Origin: JAFAXD01 sp963816775
GTDB lineage: Bacteria > Pseudomonadota > Alphaproteobacteria > Rhizobiales > Xanthobacteraceae
Assembly: GCA_963816775.1 (NCBI GenBank)
Contig: CAWFLX010000025.1
Coordinates: forward strand, 68,597 to 132,596
DNA length: 64,000 nt
Direction: 5' to 3'
Below the pieces are notes generated by a model. The model was not told the origin of the DNA. It did no database searches and worked only from the letters and a program-made list of their open reading frames with translations. Every line of letters begins with the position of its first letter. Positions within the stretch are counted from its first letter, which is position 1. Both the position numbers and the translations under genes were made by a program. This document shows, piece after piece, positions 8,672 through 17,494 of this stretch.

Positions 8672-10249
8672 TCAGCCCTGCCGCGCCGGACGCGTTCGAC
8701 CGATGGCGTTGAATTGCGCCTTCTGCTCGTCGCTGAGCGAACCGTAGAAATCATTGAGCGGCGCGCGAACGGTCTGCACGGCCGCCAGGATTGTCTGCAA
8801 GCGTTGTTCGATCGCCGAAATGCGCGCCAACGCCGTAGCGGGCATTTCGCTCGGACAAGACGCCTGCAGGATGTCCTTGGCTTTGGCTGCCGCGGTTTGC
8901 AGCGTCGCAAGACTTGCCTGCTGGGCCGGCGTTGGCCGCACGCTTCTCTCGATCAGCGCCGTCGGCCAGTCAGGAATCGCGCGGTTCGTGCAGTTGGTGG
9001 CCGGCGATCCTGGTGCGTTCGCTGCCGGCACGCCCGGAGATTGAGGTTGTTGCATCTGACCTTGTTGCCCCAACGCGTTGAAGCGCGACCGCTGCTCGTC
9101 GGTGAGCATGTTGTAGAACTTCTCGAGCGCGGGCCGCATCACTTTCACGGCGTCGAGCATCGATTGTACGCGTTGCTGCATCGCCTCCATGCGACCGACC
9201 GGGGCTAGTGATACGTCCCTCGGGCAAGCCGCTTTGACGATCTGCGCCGCTTGGACCGAAGCATTGCCCAGATCGTCGAGCGCGGCGCGCTGCGCGTCGG
9301 TCGGGCTAACCGCGCGCTGAATGTCGTCGACCGGGACGCCCGCGACATCGCGCGAGTCTTGGCCGCAGTACTCGGTGTAGCGGCCCATCGCAGACTGGGT
9401 TGTCCCCTGCACGTCGGCCGCGGTTCCGCCCCGTGGATCGCCGCCAGGCGGTACGCTGGCGTAGCGCTGTCGGGGCGGCGCATAGCCGGGCGGACCGTAG
9501 CTTCCGGCTGCATAGCCGCCGCCCGAATAACCGCCTCCGCCGTAGGCGACGGGCGGCGGACCAACGAAGTCGTCATAGCCGTAAGGCCAAAAAATCCCGG
9601 CGTAGAGGTCCGGGTAGCCGTAGTACCAGAACGGGTCGTAGAAATACGGCGCGTAAGCGTAGGGCCAGAACACGCTACCAAACAAATCGTAGTAGGCATA
9701 AGGCCAGAACACCGGCCCCCACCAGCCGAAAGCCGGCCGATAACGCCACCAATTGCGGTACCAGCCCGCGTGCCCCCAGCGCGTAGCCAGAAAGCGGCCG
9801 CCGATCGGACCGTTGCGTGACCAGCCGGCACGCGCGAAGCGACCTGACGTCAGGGCGTTGCCGGCAACGTGCCCGCCCAGCGCGCGTCGGCCGGCAAATG
9901 CCGTCCGGGCTCCGTTACGGGCGAATGTTCCACTGTGAGCCGTCAGCCGCGGGTTGGTGCCGCGAGAGAACGAGCGCCCTGCGGACGGATTGAAGCCCGT
10001 CCGGCCGAATGAACGTGCGCCTCCGTTGAACCCGCGGAACCCGCTGGCGCCGGAAAAGTTGCCGCCACGAAAGCTATTGGCACGAAAGCCGCCACCACCC
10101 CCGGAATAGCCGCCATGATATCCGCCGCCGCCGTGATATCCGCCGCCACCATGGAATCCGCCCCCGGCGAACCCGCCGCGAGCTAGGGCCGTCGTTCCGG
10201 TCATCGTCAGCGCAAGGATAATCGCGCCTATGCCCCCTACGCGCCGCAT
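8672..10249 (-). CDS. Secreted glycine-rich protein with two LTXXQ (Spy/CpxP-like) domains
   Basis: The product starts with a signal peptide (MRRVGGIGAIILALTMTGTT). A Gly/His/Tyr-rich low-complexity region follows, then a Trp/Tyr/Pro-rich stretch, then two tandem helical domains. Each domain has a Cys-Pro pair (KAACP and QASCP) and an LTXXQ-like motif (LTDEQRSRFNALG and LSDEQKAQFNAIG). Spy/CpxP proteins are periplasmic chaperones or stress sensors; a similar role is inferred. The ATG at 10249 is chosen for the signal peptide; the frame is open 60 bases further upstream. Confidence 0.8.
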   Translation of the reverse strand: MRRVGGIGAIILALTMTGTTALARGGFAGGGFHGGGGYHGGGGYHGGYSGGGGGFRANSFRGGNFSGASGFRGFNGGARSFGRTGFNPSAGRSFSRGTNPRLTAHSGTFARNGARTAFAGRRALGGHVAGNALTSGRFARAGWSRNGPIGGRFLATRWGHAGWYRNWWRYRPAFGWWGPVFWPYAYYDLFGSVFWPYAYAPYFYDPFWYYGYPDLYAGIFWPYGYDDFVGPPPVAYGGGGYSGGGYAAGSYGPPGYAPPRQRYASVPPGGDPRGGTAADVQGTTQSAMGRYTEYCGQDSRDVAGVPVDDIQRAVSPTDAQRAALDDLGNASVQAAQIVKAACPRDVSLAPVGRMEAMQQRVQSMLDAVKVMRPALEKFYNMLTDEQRSRFNALGQQGQMQQPQSPGVPAANAPGSPATNCTNRAIPDWPTALIERSVRPTPAQQASLATLQTAAAKAKDILQASCPSEMPATALARISAIEQRLQTILAAVQTVRAPLNDFYGSLSDEQKAQFNAIGRTRPARQG

Positions 10250-10460
10250 GACAATCCCCCGAAAATGCAGCGTTCTCGATGCGCAACAATCTGCTTTAAA
10301 ATGTGGCACGAACCCGCGAATCCCAAAGAAAAGCGGCGCGAGACCGACCCCGCCTAAAAAATGCGCGCCTTCCGCCTTCCCGTTGCCGCAGGTGCTAAGC
10401 TTCGATAAAGTTTTTGCGAACTATCCGCCCCCAAAGGCCAACCAAGCAAAGGAGACTGTC

Positions 10461-10730
10461 ATGATCAGCAAGGTGTCAACGCTCGTTGCCGCAGCCGCAC
10501 TGGTGACCTACGCCGGTATCGCGTCGGCCCAAGTCGGTGTCGGCGGCAATGGCGTGCCGAGTTACCCCACAACGGCCGCTTCGAAAAACCATAAGGTGAC
10601 CAACCATGGCGTTGGCGGCAATGCAGAACCGAAATACTCGGCGATGCCGGCATCGAAAAACCAAAAGGTCACCAACCACGGTGTTGGCGGCAACGCGGAG
10701 CCAAAATATCCGGCAACGACCAAACAATAA
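10461..10730 (+). CDS. Small secreted protein with tandem KVTNHGVGGN repeats
   Basis: The 89-residue product has a clear signal peptide (LVAAAALVTYAGIASAQ). The mature part contains three GVGGN units and two near-identical KNxKVTNHGVGGNAEPKY repeats. The ribosome site AGGAGA lies 7 bases before the ATG. I know of no function. It is divergent from the Spy-like gene, with a shared promoter region at 10250-10460. Confidence 0.7.
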   Translation: MISKVSTLVAAAALVTYAGIASAQVGVGGNGVPSYPTTAASKNHKVTNHGVGGNAEPKYSAMPASKNQKVTNHGVGGNAEPKYPATTKQ

Positions 10731-10977
10731 CGCCTGATACCGAGATCACGAGGGCTGCGAAGGGTCGCTGCACGCGGTGCGCTGCGTTAAGCATCTTGCA
10801 GCCTCACGAGGCAGCCCCGTGGTCTTGGACGTTGCCGCGGTTCCAAGTTCTGGATTTTCGTAAGTTCGGCGGCTCCTTAACACCTCGCGCCGTTTCAGCA
10901 AAGCTGACGGAGCCAGTTTTGCATCGGGGTCGACGTAAAATGTCATTTCCGTTTTTGGCGGCTTCGTCGCGCACCGC

Positions 10978-12312
10978 ATGACGGGCATCGTCATCGGCGT
11001 GGTCTTTGCGGCAGCGTCTGCACTCACGCCGGCGCCCCAGTTCACGCAGGACTGGGTCTGGTGCGCGAACACTGGTCATGTGTTCTCACTCGATCTATCA
11101 ATCAGCGGCTGCACGGCGGTCATTCGGTTTGGCCGAGAGCCGCCGCACAATCTGTCCATCGCATTCCAGAACCGGGCGAACGCGCACTTCGGCAAGGGAG
11201 ACTTCGACAGCGCAATCGCCGATTACAACGAGGCGATCCGGCACGATGCCGAAAACGCCTGGGCGTTCGGAAACCGTGGCAAATCATTTGCCGCCAAGGG
11301 CGACATGGATCGGGCAATCGCGGATTACGATCACGCAATCCGGTTGGCGCCAAACCGCGGCATTACGTTTTCGCACCGCGCGGATGCCTATCGGGTCATG
11401 GGTGACAATGATCGCGCCATCGCGGACTACAGCGAGGCGATCGAGCGCGAGCTGAAAGATGCGTTGATATTCTTCAACCGCGGCAACACTTACGGAACCA
11501 AGGGCGACGTTCAACGCGCGATCTCCGACTTTAGCGAGGCAATCAAACTCGACCCGCAATACGCCCACGCGTTCCACAGCAGAGCTCTCGCCTATTACAG
11601 CCAGCATGACTATCTACAAGCCGCCGCGGACCTTACCCGGGCGGTGGAACTCGAACCCGCAAATGCCGTGGCATTCTATACGCGCGGCCTCGTTCACTAC
11701 GCCCAGCGCCATTACAATCGCGCCGTGGCCGACTACAGCGAAGCAATCCAGCTCGACCCGGATTACGCGTTTGCCTATGGGAATCGCGCCCGGGCGTACC
11801 GAGGCCTGGGCGATCTCGATCGCGCAATCGCCGACTTCGATCAGTCCCTCGCGCTCGACGCGAGCAACGCAAACGACTTCAACGGCCGCGGTGTGATCTA
11901 TCTCGACAAAAAGCAATATGCGCGCGCAATCGAAGACTTCGACCAGGCCATCCGACTGGATCCCGAGCAGGCGTTGGCGCTGAGCAACCGTTGCTGGTCA
12001 AAAGTCCTCGCTGGCGCACAGATGCTGCAGGCGCTCGCGGATTGCAATGAAGCGCTCAGGCTCAAACCGCTTAACGCGGGCACGATCGCCAACCGCGCTT
12101 TCGTCTATCTAAGGCTTGGCGAACTCGACAGGGCGTTTGCCGATTACAACGCGGCTCTTGAGATTGACCCGAAGAGCGCACACGCCCTCTACGGCCGCAG
12201 CCTCGCGCAGCGCCAAAGCGGAGACACCGCGGCCGCCGAAGCCGACGCGGCGGCCGCAAAGCTTATCCAGTCCAACGTCGAGGCGGAATTCGCAAACAGC
12301 GGCATCAACTAG
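10978..12312 (+). CDS. Secreted TPR-repeat protein
   Basis: The N terminus is signal-like (MTGIVIGVVFAAASALTPAP) and is followed by a C...C region, then about ten 34-residue tetratricopeptide repeats. The repeats keep the consensus A-F-x-N-R-G ... D-x-D-R-A-I-A-D-Y in nearly every copy. Such solenoids bind partner proteins; the partner is unknown. The 444-residue frame is uninterrupted. The 247 bases before it contain nothing else I can support. Confidence 0.85.
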   Translation: MTGIVIGVVFAAASALTPAPQFTQDWVWCANTGHVFSLDLSISGCTAVIRFGREPPHNLSIAFQNRANAHFGKGDFDSAIADYNEAIRHDAENAWAFGNRGKSFAAKGDMDRAIADYDHAIRLAPNRGITFSHRADAYRVMGDNDRAIADYSEAIERELKDALIFFNRGNTYGTKGDVQRAISDFSEAIKLDPQYAHAFHSRALAYYSQHDYLQAAADLTRAVELEPANAVAFYTRGLVHYAQRHYNRAVADYSEAIQLDPDYAFAYGNRARAYRGLGDLDRAIADFDQSLALDASNANDFNGRGVIYLDKKQYARAIEDFDQAIRLDPEQALALSNRCWSKVLAGAQMLQALADCNEALRLKPLNAGTIANRAFVYLRLGELDRAFADYNAALEIDPKSAHALYGRSLAQRQSGDTAAAEADAAAAKLIQSNVEAEFANSGIN

Positions 12313-12327
12313 GCGCGGCGGTGATTG

Positions 12328-13455
12328 TTATTTGAGCGTCCAGTAGCTTTTTTGATTCGCCGCCAGCCGGCGAATTGCGCTGATCGGATGAAAAAACGCG
12401 ACATCGACGTTTCGTCTGCGTTCGGCGTCTTCGAGACACATTGCCGAAAAAAACATTCCAACAAAGCGATACTGTCCGCGAATGAAACCGAACACCGGAG
12501 CGGCCGACATACCTTGGCATGGTAACTCGCTCTCCGCGCGCGGATACCCCCTCGCCTCTCCGGGCGGCAACATCATCAGGTACGAATTGTCCATCCGATC
12601 CTGTATTTTTTGAATGAAATGTTCGTATTCGTGCGATGACATGCCCCGTCTGTTCGTCTGAGGAATTTCTGCCAGCGCGCCGCGGATGAACTGCGGCGTC
12701 ATCTTGACAGCGACCCCCGGGTACACCTTTGCCCCATCCATGTCGCCCCACGGATCCGGATCCCTCCCGACAATACAGACCAGGCTGCCATGGATATCCG
12801 CATCAGAAACCGACGGATCGTCACGAATAACTTGTTCCGGTGATCGCGCGGCGAAGTGCGGCGCTACGCTGGCGACGCTGATGTCGAAGCCATCTCTCCG
12901 CAAGCTATGCCAGCTCTCGGGAAACCGCTCCGCGAGGTGCTCGGTCGTGACAATTGTATCCGGCGAGTTCCAATAGAAACAATTGCCGTAACCGTCCGAC
13001 AGATATCCATCACGCCTGAAGGACGCGTCGCGATCTTTGTCGATCGCTGGGATGACCCTGGGCGACACAACGTGCCGGTGACTATCTGCAGCCACGCTCG
13101 TCACACCTAGCTGGACCGGGTATCTGCGACGCAAATCGGAGTAGTCGTAAGTGGTGTCGTCGAGGTGGGCGGGCAGAATCGGAAGCTCGAGAGCACGGAA
13201 TAGAGCGGACTGCGGAAACTCGCCCTGCCACTCCAGGGCCTCCAGAACAGAAGCCTGATCCAGGGCCTCGCGCGTAATCCCAATCGCTTCGTTGACGAAG
13301 CGCTCCTTTACGTCGCGAAAAGCCTCGTGCGGCGTGACGCCGTTTACGCGGCTCGCATTTTGTTGCGCGAACGCGCGGTGCGCGACGGCCTGAGCGCCGA
13401 TCGCTACTGCTGGGACCCCCAAGATGAGATTGCGGCGGACGTTATCCACGGTCAT
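12328..13455 (-). CDS. Tat-exported trypsin-like serine peptidase family protein
   Basis: The N terminus has a twin-arginine signal (NVRRNLILGVPAVAIG ending near AFAQQ). A chymotrypsin-like fold is suggested by GNCFYWNSPDTIVTTEH (His about 173), GFDISVASVAP (Asp about 191) and QGMSAAPVFG (Ser about 317), which fit a His-Asp-Ser triad in the right order and spacing. The usual GxSG is here GMSA. The family identification is by motif only; peptidase activity is inferred. It is convergent with the TPR gene. Confidence 0.55.
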   Translation of the reverse strand: MTVDNVRRNLILGVPAVAIGAQAVAHRAFAQQNASRVNGVTPHEAFRDVKERFVNEAIGITREALDQASVLEALEWQGEFPQSALFRALELPILPAHLDDTTYDYSDLRRRYPVQLGVTSVAADSHRHVVSPRVIPAIDKDRDASFRRDGYLSDGYGNCFYWNSPDTIVTTEHLAERFPESWHSLRRDGFDISVASVAPHFAARSPEQVIRDDPSVSDADIHGSLVCIVGRDPDPWGDMDGAKVYPGVAVKMTPQFIRGALAEIPQTNRRGMSSHEYEHFIQKIQDRMDNSYLMMLPPGEARGYPRAESELPCQGMSAAPVFGFIRGQYRFVGMFFSAMCLEDAERRRNVDVAFFHPISAIRRLAANQKSYWTLK

Positions 13456-13630
13456 TCAGTTCGTCAAAATCGGCTTGCTCGATGGACGTCCGCCCCACGC
13501 GAATCTCTAATGGAAGACGACACCGGCGAACAGCACTTATGCCGGAGATTTGCAATCGCGCATCTGATATGTGCTGTTCGCAAGGCACGAGGACGACTTC
13601 CGTTTCGCGCCACGACGGTCGGGGATTTAG

Positions 13631-15148
13631 TCAGATTCCAAACCCTAGTTCGCGATAGAGCTTCTGGTAAACCGCAGGTAACGTTTCCGCGAGGTCCTCG
13701 GAAATAAGTCCAGGGCCGAATGCGCGTGCGGTTTCGCCATGCAGCCAGACTGCCGCGCACGCTGCCTCAAAGCCTGGCATGCCTTGCGCTGTGAGGCCGG
13801 TGATAAGCCCGGCCAACACATCGCCGGATCCGGCGGTCGCAAGCCAGGGCGGTGCGTTCTCATTGATCGCAGCGCGCCGATCCGGCGCCGTGATCACCGT
13901 GTCCGCCCCTTTGAGCACGACGATGGCCCCCGAAAGTGCCGCCGCTCGACGGGCCTGCTCAAGTTTCGAGCGGACTTCGGCAATATCCGGCACGCCCCCG
14001 AATAGCCTTGCGAATTCTCCGGCGTGAGGCGTGAGGATCGTGGCAGCCGGCGCACGCGCTTTGATGGCGGAAAAAAGTCGCACGGGCTCGCCGGCGAAGC
14101 TCGTGATGGCATCCGCGTCAACAACAACCGCGCGCTCGATATCGTCTCGACTCCCATCAAGTGCAGCGAGTGTCATGTCGCGCGTTTGCGCATTGACCCC
14201 GCAGCCCGGACCGATCGCGACTGCGTTAAGCCGTCGGTCCGTCAACAGCGTAGCGAACTCGCGCGCGCCGTCGGCGACCCGAACCATCACCGCCAAATTG
14301 CTAGCAGCGTTGATCGCAAGCGCGTCGCGCGGTGACGCGATCGTGACGAGCCCCGCGCCGGCGCGCAACGCCGCGCGGGCCACAAGGCGCGCGGCGCCCG
14401 TGAACGAGGCCGCTCCCGAAACGACGACCGCGTGGCCGCGTGAATATTTGTGGCCGTCGAGCCGCGGCACGGGGAACGACGCGCGCCAGAGCTTGGGCGC
14501 ATTAGCAAAAGTTCGCGGGGCAATGCGCGTCAACACATCGCGCCGAATACCGATGTCGGCGACACGGACTTCGCCGCAGTGAATTCTGCCCGGCAACAAA
14601 ACGTGCCCGAACTTGCGCCGGAAGAATGTCACGGTCTTCTGCGCCCTTACTGCGGCGCCGAGGATCTCGCCGCTGTCACCGCTGATGCCGCTGGGCAGAT
14701 CGACGGCAACAACCTGGCGCGCGCTGTTCATGGCGTCGATCATGGCGCGGGCGTGACCTTCGACTGCACGGTCGAGACCAGTGCCAAACAGCGCGTCGAC
14801 AACGATCTTCGCATCGACGAGGCCTTCGGGTGTGGCCGGTTCGCTCCCACCGCCCCAGAGCTTGTATGCTTGCGCTGCGTCCCCCTTGAGCCTCGCAACG
14901 TCGCCTACCAGCAGGACCCGCAGCCTATAGTTACGTTCGCGCAGTATGCGCGTCGCAACAAACCCGTCCCCGCCATTATTTCCGGTGCCCACAACGACAG
15001 CGACGTGCGCGCCGGGCGGGCAAGAGGCCGTGACCGCGTTTGCGACCGCCGCGCCGGCCTGTTGCATCAATTCGAGGCCCGACGTCCCGCCGGCTATCGT
15101 GAGCCGGTCCGCTTCGGCCATCTCGGCATTGGAGAGAAGTTCGAGCAT
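13631..15148 (-). CDS. nnr: Bifunctional NAD(P)HX epimerase / ADP-dependent dehydratase
   Basis: This cytoplasmic enzyme repairs hydrated NADH and NADPH. The YjeF-type N domain (about 1-215) shows VVVGTGNNGGDGFVATRIL and DALFGTGLDR. The ribokinase-like C domain (about 225-490) shows the signature ATAGSGDVLAGLITGL near the end. At 505 residues it has the usual two-domain length. The ATG at 15148 is chosen because it gives the normal MLELLSNAEMAEAD start; the frame extends 19 codons upstream. In many alphaproteobacteria it sits beside glnB, as here (divergent). Confidence 0.93.
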   Translation of the reverse strand: MLELLSNAEMAEADRLTIAGGTSGLELMQQAGAAVANAVTASCPPGAHVAVVVGTGNNGGDGFVATRILRERNYRLRVLLVGDVARLKGDAAQAYKLWGGGSEPATPEGLVDAKIVVDALFGTGLDRAVEGHARAMIDAMNSARQVVAVDLPSGISGDSGEILGAAVRAQKTVTFFRRKFGHVLLPGRIHCGEVRVADIGIRRDVLTRIAPRTFANAPKLWRASFPVPRLDGHKYSRGHAVVVSGAASFTGAARLVARAALRAGAGLVTIASPRDALAINAASNLAVMVRVADGAREFATLLTDRRLNAVAIGPGCGVNAQTRDMTLAALDGSRDDIERAVVVDADAITSFAGEPVRLFSAIKARAPAATILTPHAGEFARLFGGVPDIAEVRSKLEQARRAAALSGAIVVLKGADTVITAPDRRAAINENAPPWLATAGSGDVLAGLITGLTAQGMPGFEAACAAVWLHGETARAFGPGLISEDLAETLPAVYQKLYRELGFGI

Positions 15149-15366
15149 GGGCTTTTTCGGCCGTAAATCTTCGAAATGCCAATCGGGTATCGGAAATACT
15201 GCCACGCCAGCAAATTGCGGTCTTGATCCAGCTTCCAGGATGCCTGATTACAGAATGTGCAAATTGGCTAAAGTGCAGGCACACGCGAATGCACAGTCTG
15301 CGGGCTGATCCCGGCAACCAGCATTAAGAACCTGATTATGATGCGGTTTTCCTCGGTCACCAAGCT

Positions 15367-15382
15367 TGGCACAGACCCTGCT
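15367..15382 (+). promoter_or_regulatory. Sigma-54 (RpoN) promoter of glnB-glnA
   Basis: TGGCACAGACCCTGCT matches the -24/-12 consensus (TGGCAC, five-base spacer, TGC) with correct GG-to-GC spacing. It lies 60 bases before the glnB start. NtrC-activated sigma-54 promoters before glnB-glnA are established in this group, so nitrogen-limited expression is inferred. Confidence 0.85.
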
Positions 15383-15441
15383 AACGCGGAGCGCGGCTCC
15401 GGTCGGCGGCACTTCCGTCGGCCGCCCAGGAGACGGGAGCG

Positions 15442-15780
15442 ATGAAAAAAATTGAAGCGATCATCAAACCGTTCAAGCTCGATGAGGTAAAGGAGGCGCT
15501 ACAGGAGGTTGGTCTGCAAGGCATTACGGTGACCGAAGCTAAGGGCTTTGGTCGCCAGAAAGGTCATACGGAACTGTATCGCGGCGCTGAGTACGTTGTG
15601 GATTTTCTTCCCAAGGTCAAAATCGAGATCGTGCTCGGCGACGATATGGTGGAACGAGCGATCGAGGCGATCCGGCGCGCCGCCCAAACCGGGCGGATCG
15701 GTGACGGCAAGATATTCGTCTCCAGCATCGAGGAAGCTATTCGGATCCGAACCGGAGAATCCGGACTAGACGCAATCTAG
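15442..15780 (+). CDS. glnB: Nitrogen regulatory protein P-II
   Basis: P-II is the trimeric signal protein that senses 2-oxoglutarate, ATP/ADP and glutamine and controls NtrB and GlnE. The 112-residue length is exact for the family. The uridylylation loop GRQKGHTELYRGAEY (Tyr51) and the C-terminal signature TGRIGDGKIFVSSIEEAIRI are present. A strong AGGAGA site precedes the ATG. It is followed by glnA after 132 bases that hold a nested hairpin, the classic glnBA operon. Confidence 0.97.
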   Translation: MKKIEAIIKPFKLDEVKEALQEVGLQGITVTEAKGFGRQKGHTELYRGAEYVVDFLPKVKIEIVLGDDMVERAIEAIRRAAQTGRIGDGKIFVSSIEEAIRIRTGESGLDAI

Positions 15781-15845
15781 AGCGTGTTTCCCGCCCGCCC
15801 TCGGGCCTGAGGGCGGTTGCCGGTTTTTGCGGCCGAAACACGCTC
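15780..15845. repeat. Nested inverted repeat between glnB and glnA
   Basis: An outer 11-bp perfect inverted repeat (GAGCGTGTTTC at 15780-15790, GAAACACGCTC at 15835-15845) encloses a second hairpin (GCCCTC / GAGGGC, around 15797-15814). It starts at the last base of the glnB stop codon. It may be a REP-like element or an RNA structure that sets the glnB/glnA ratio by partial termination or mRNA stability; both are inferences. Confidence 0.75.
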
Positions 15846-15912
15846 AAGGGCCATATGCCACGCCGCCGGAACCTAGGCCGAGCGGCGGGCTGAGAGAAAG
15901 GACATCGCATCC

Positions 15913-17322
15913 ATGACGACGGCCAAAGACGTGATGAAGTTGATCAAGGACAACGACGTGAAGTACGCCGACTTCAGGTTCACAGATCCGCGCGGCAAGT
16001 GGCAGCACGTCACCTTCGATATTTCCCTCATCGAGGAGGACACGTTCGCCGAAGGCCAGATGTTTGACGGTTCTTCGATCGCCGGCTGGAAGGCGATCCA
16101 CGAGTTGGACATGTGCCTGATGCCGGATCCCGCGTCCGCCACCATCGACCCGTTCTTTGCCGAAACAACGCTTGTCCTGGTCTGCGACGTGCTCGAACCG
16201 ACGACCGGCGAGCCGTACAACCGCGATCCGCGCGGCATCGCCCGCAAAGCCGAAGCCATGGTCAAGCAGATGGGTGTCGGCGACACGGTGTTTTTCGGTC
16301 CGGAAGCGGAGTTCTTCATCTTCGACGACGTGAAGTACTCGGCTTCGCCCTACAATACCGGCTTCAAGCTCGACTCGACCGAGTTCCCGACCAACTCGGA
16401 CACCCATTACGAAGGCGGCAACCTCGGCCACCACATCGGCTTCAAGAAGGGCTACTTCCCGGTTCCGCCGCAGGACTCGGTCCAGGACATGCGTTCCGAG
16501 ATGCTCGCCGCCATGGCCAAGATGGGCGCCGTGGTCGAAAAGCATCACCACGAAGTCGCCTCTGCTCAGCATGAACTCGGCTTGAAGTTCTCTCCACTGA
16601 CCGTCATGGCGGATCGGTTGCAGATCTACAAATACTGCATCACCCAGGTCGCCCAGATCTACGGCAAGACCGCAACCTTCATGCCGAAACCAATCTACGG
16701 CGACAACGGCTCCGGCATGCACTGCCACCAATCGATCTGGAAGGACGGCAAGCCGGTGTTTGCGGGCAACAAGTATGCCGACCTTTCGGAGACCTGCCTC
16801 TCCTACATCGCCGGGATCATCACCCACGCTAAGTCAATCAACGCCTTCACTAACCCGACGACAAACTCCTACAAACGATTGGTCCCGGGATTCGAAGCGC
16901 CGGTATTGTTGGCCTATTCGGCCCGCAACCGCTCGGCGTCATGCCGCATCCCATATACGACCAACCCGAAGGCCAAGCGCGTGGAAGTTCGTTTCCCCGA
17001 TCCGCTCGCCAACCCTTATCTCGCCTTTGCGGCGATGCTGATGGCCGGCCTCGACGGCATCAAGAACAAGCTCGATCCGGGCGAAGCGATCGACAAGGAC
17101 CTCTACGATCTGCCGCCCAAGGAGCTGGCGATGATCCCCACAGTGTGCGGGTCGCTGCGCCAGGCGCTCGAGGAGCTCAAGAAGGATCACGGCTTCCTGC
17201 TTGCCGGCGGCGTGTTCGATCAGGACTTCATCGACAGCTATATCGATCTGAAGATGACCGAAGTGATCCGGTTCGAGCACACCCCGCATCCGGTCGAATT
17301 CGAGATGTACTATTCGGCTTAG
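15913..17322 (+). CDS. glnA: Glutamine synthetase type I
   Basis: This dodecameric cytoplasmic enzyme makes glutamine from glutamate, ammonia and ATP. The 469-residue product has the type I length. Visible motifs include FDGSSIAGW, the metal-binding GPEAEFFIFD, the ATP-binding NGSGMHCHQS, and the adenylylation site DLYDLPP (Tyr about 398), so GlnE control is expected. It is second in the glnB operon and is followed by a clear terminator. Confidence 0.98.
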   Translation: MTTAKDVMKLIKDNDVKYADFRFTDPRGKWQHVTFDISLIEEDTFAEGQMFDGSSIAGWKAIHELDMCLMPDPASATIDPFFAETTLVLVCDVLEPTTGEPYNRDPRGIARKAEAMVKQMGVGDTVFFGPEAEFFIFDDVKYSASPYNTGFKLDSTEFPTNSDTHYEGGNLGHHIGFKKGYFPVPPQDSVQDMRSEMLAAMAKMGAVVEKHHHEVASAQHELGLKFSPLTVMADRLQIYKYCITQVAQIYGKTATFMPKPIYGDNGSGMHCHQSIWKDGKPVFAGNKYADLSETCLSYIAGIITHAKSINAFTNPTTNSYKRLVPGFEAPVLLAYSARNRSASCRIPYTTNPKAKRVEVRFPDPLANPYLAFAAMLMAGLDGIKNKLDPGEAIDKDLYDLPPKELAMIPTVCGSLRQALEELKKDHGFLLAGGVFDQDFIDSYIDLKMTEVIRFEHTPHPVEFEMYYSA

Positions 17323-17356
17323 GCTTCCTCCCAGATCGCGGACCGCGATCCACCTC

Positions 17357-17380
17357 GGGGCGCCTATGGGCGCCCTTTTT
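17357..17380 (+). terminator. Rho-independent terminator after glnA
   Basis: A 7-bp stem GGGCGCC / GGCGCCC (17358-17364 with 17369-17375), loop TATG, is followed directly by TTTTT. It lies 35 bases after the glnA stop. Confidence 0.9.
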
Positions 17381-17393
17381 CTTTTCGGTGGAA

Positions 17394-17476
17394 TGGATTG
17401 AGCGCAGCGAAACCCATCGTCGGCGATCCCAAGCTGCAAACAAGTTGATGGGCTTCGCCTTCGGCTCAACCCATCC
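17394..17476. repeat. REP-like imperfect palindrome downstream of glnA
   Basis: The left arm (17394-17418, ending in GAAACCCATC) is complementary with mismatches to the right arm (17447-17476, starting GATGGGCTTC and ending CAACCCATCC). Palindromes with this TTGAGC...AACCCATC pattern are dispersed in many proteobacterial genomes. It lies between the glnA terminator and the convergent gene. Confidence 0.7.
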
Positions 17477-17494
17477 TACGAGATCGCGTCGAAC

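Noticed and set aside
15273..15295. GTGCA ... TGCAC inverted repeat upstream of glnB as an NtrC site
   Set aside because: The arms are 12 bases apart and do not match the usual NtrC palindrome spacing, so I do not call it.
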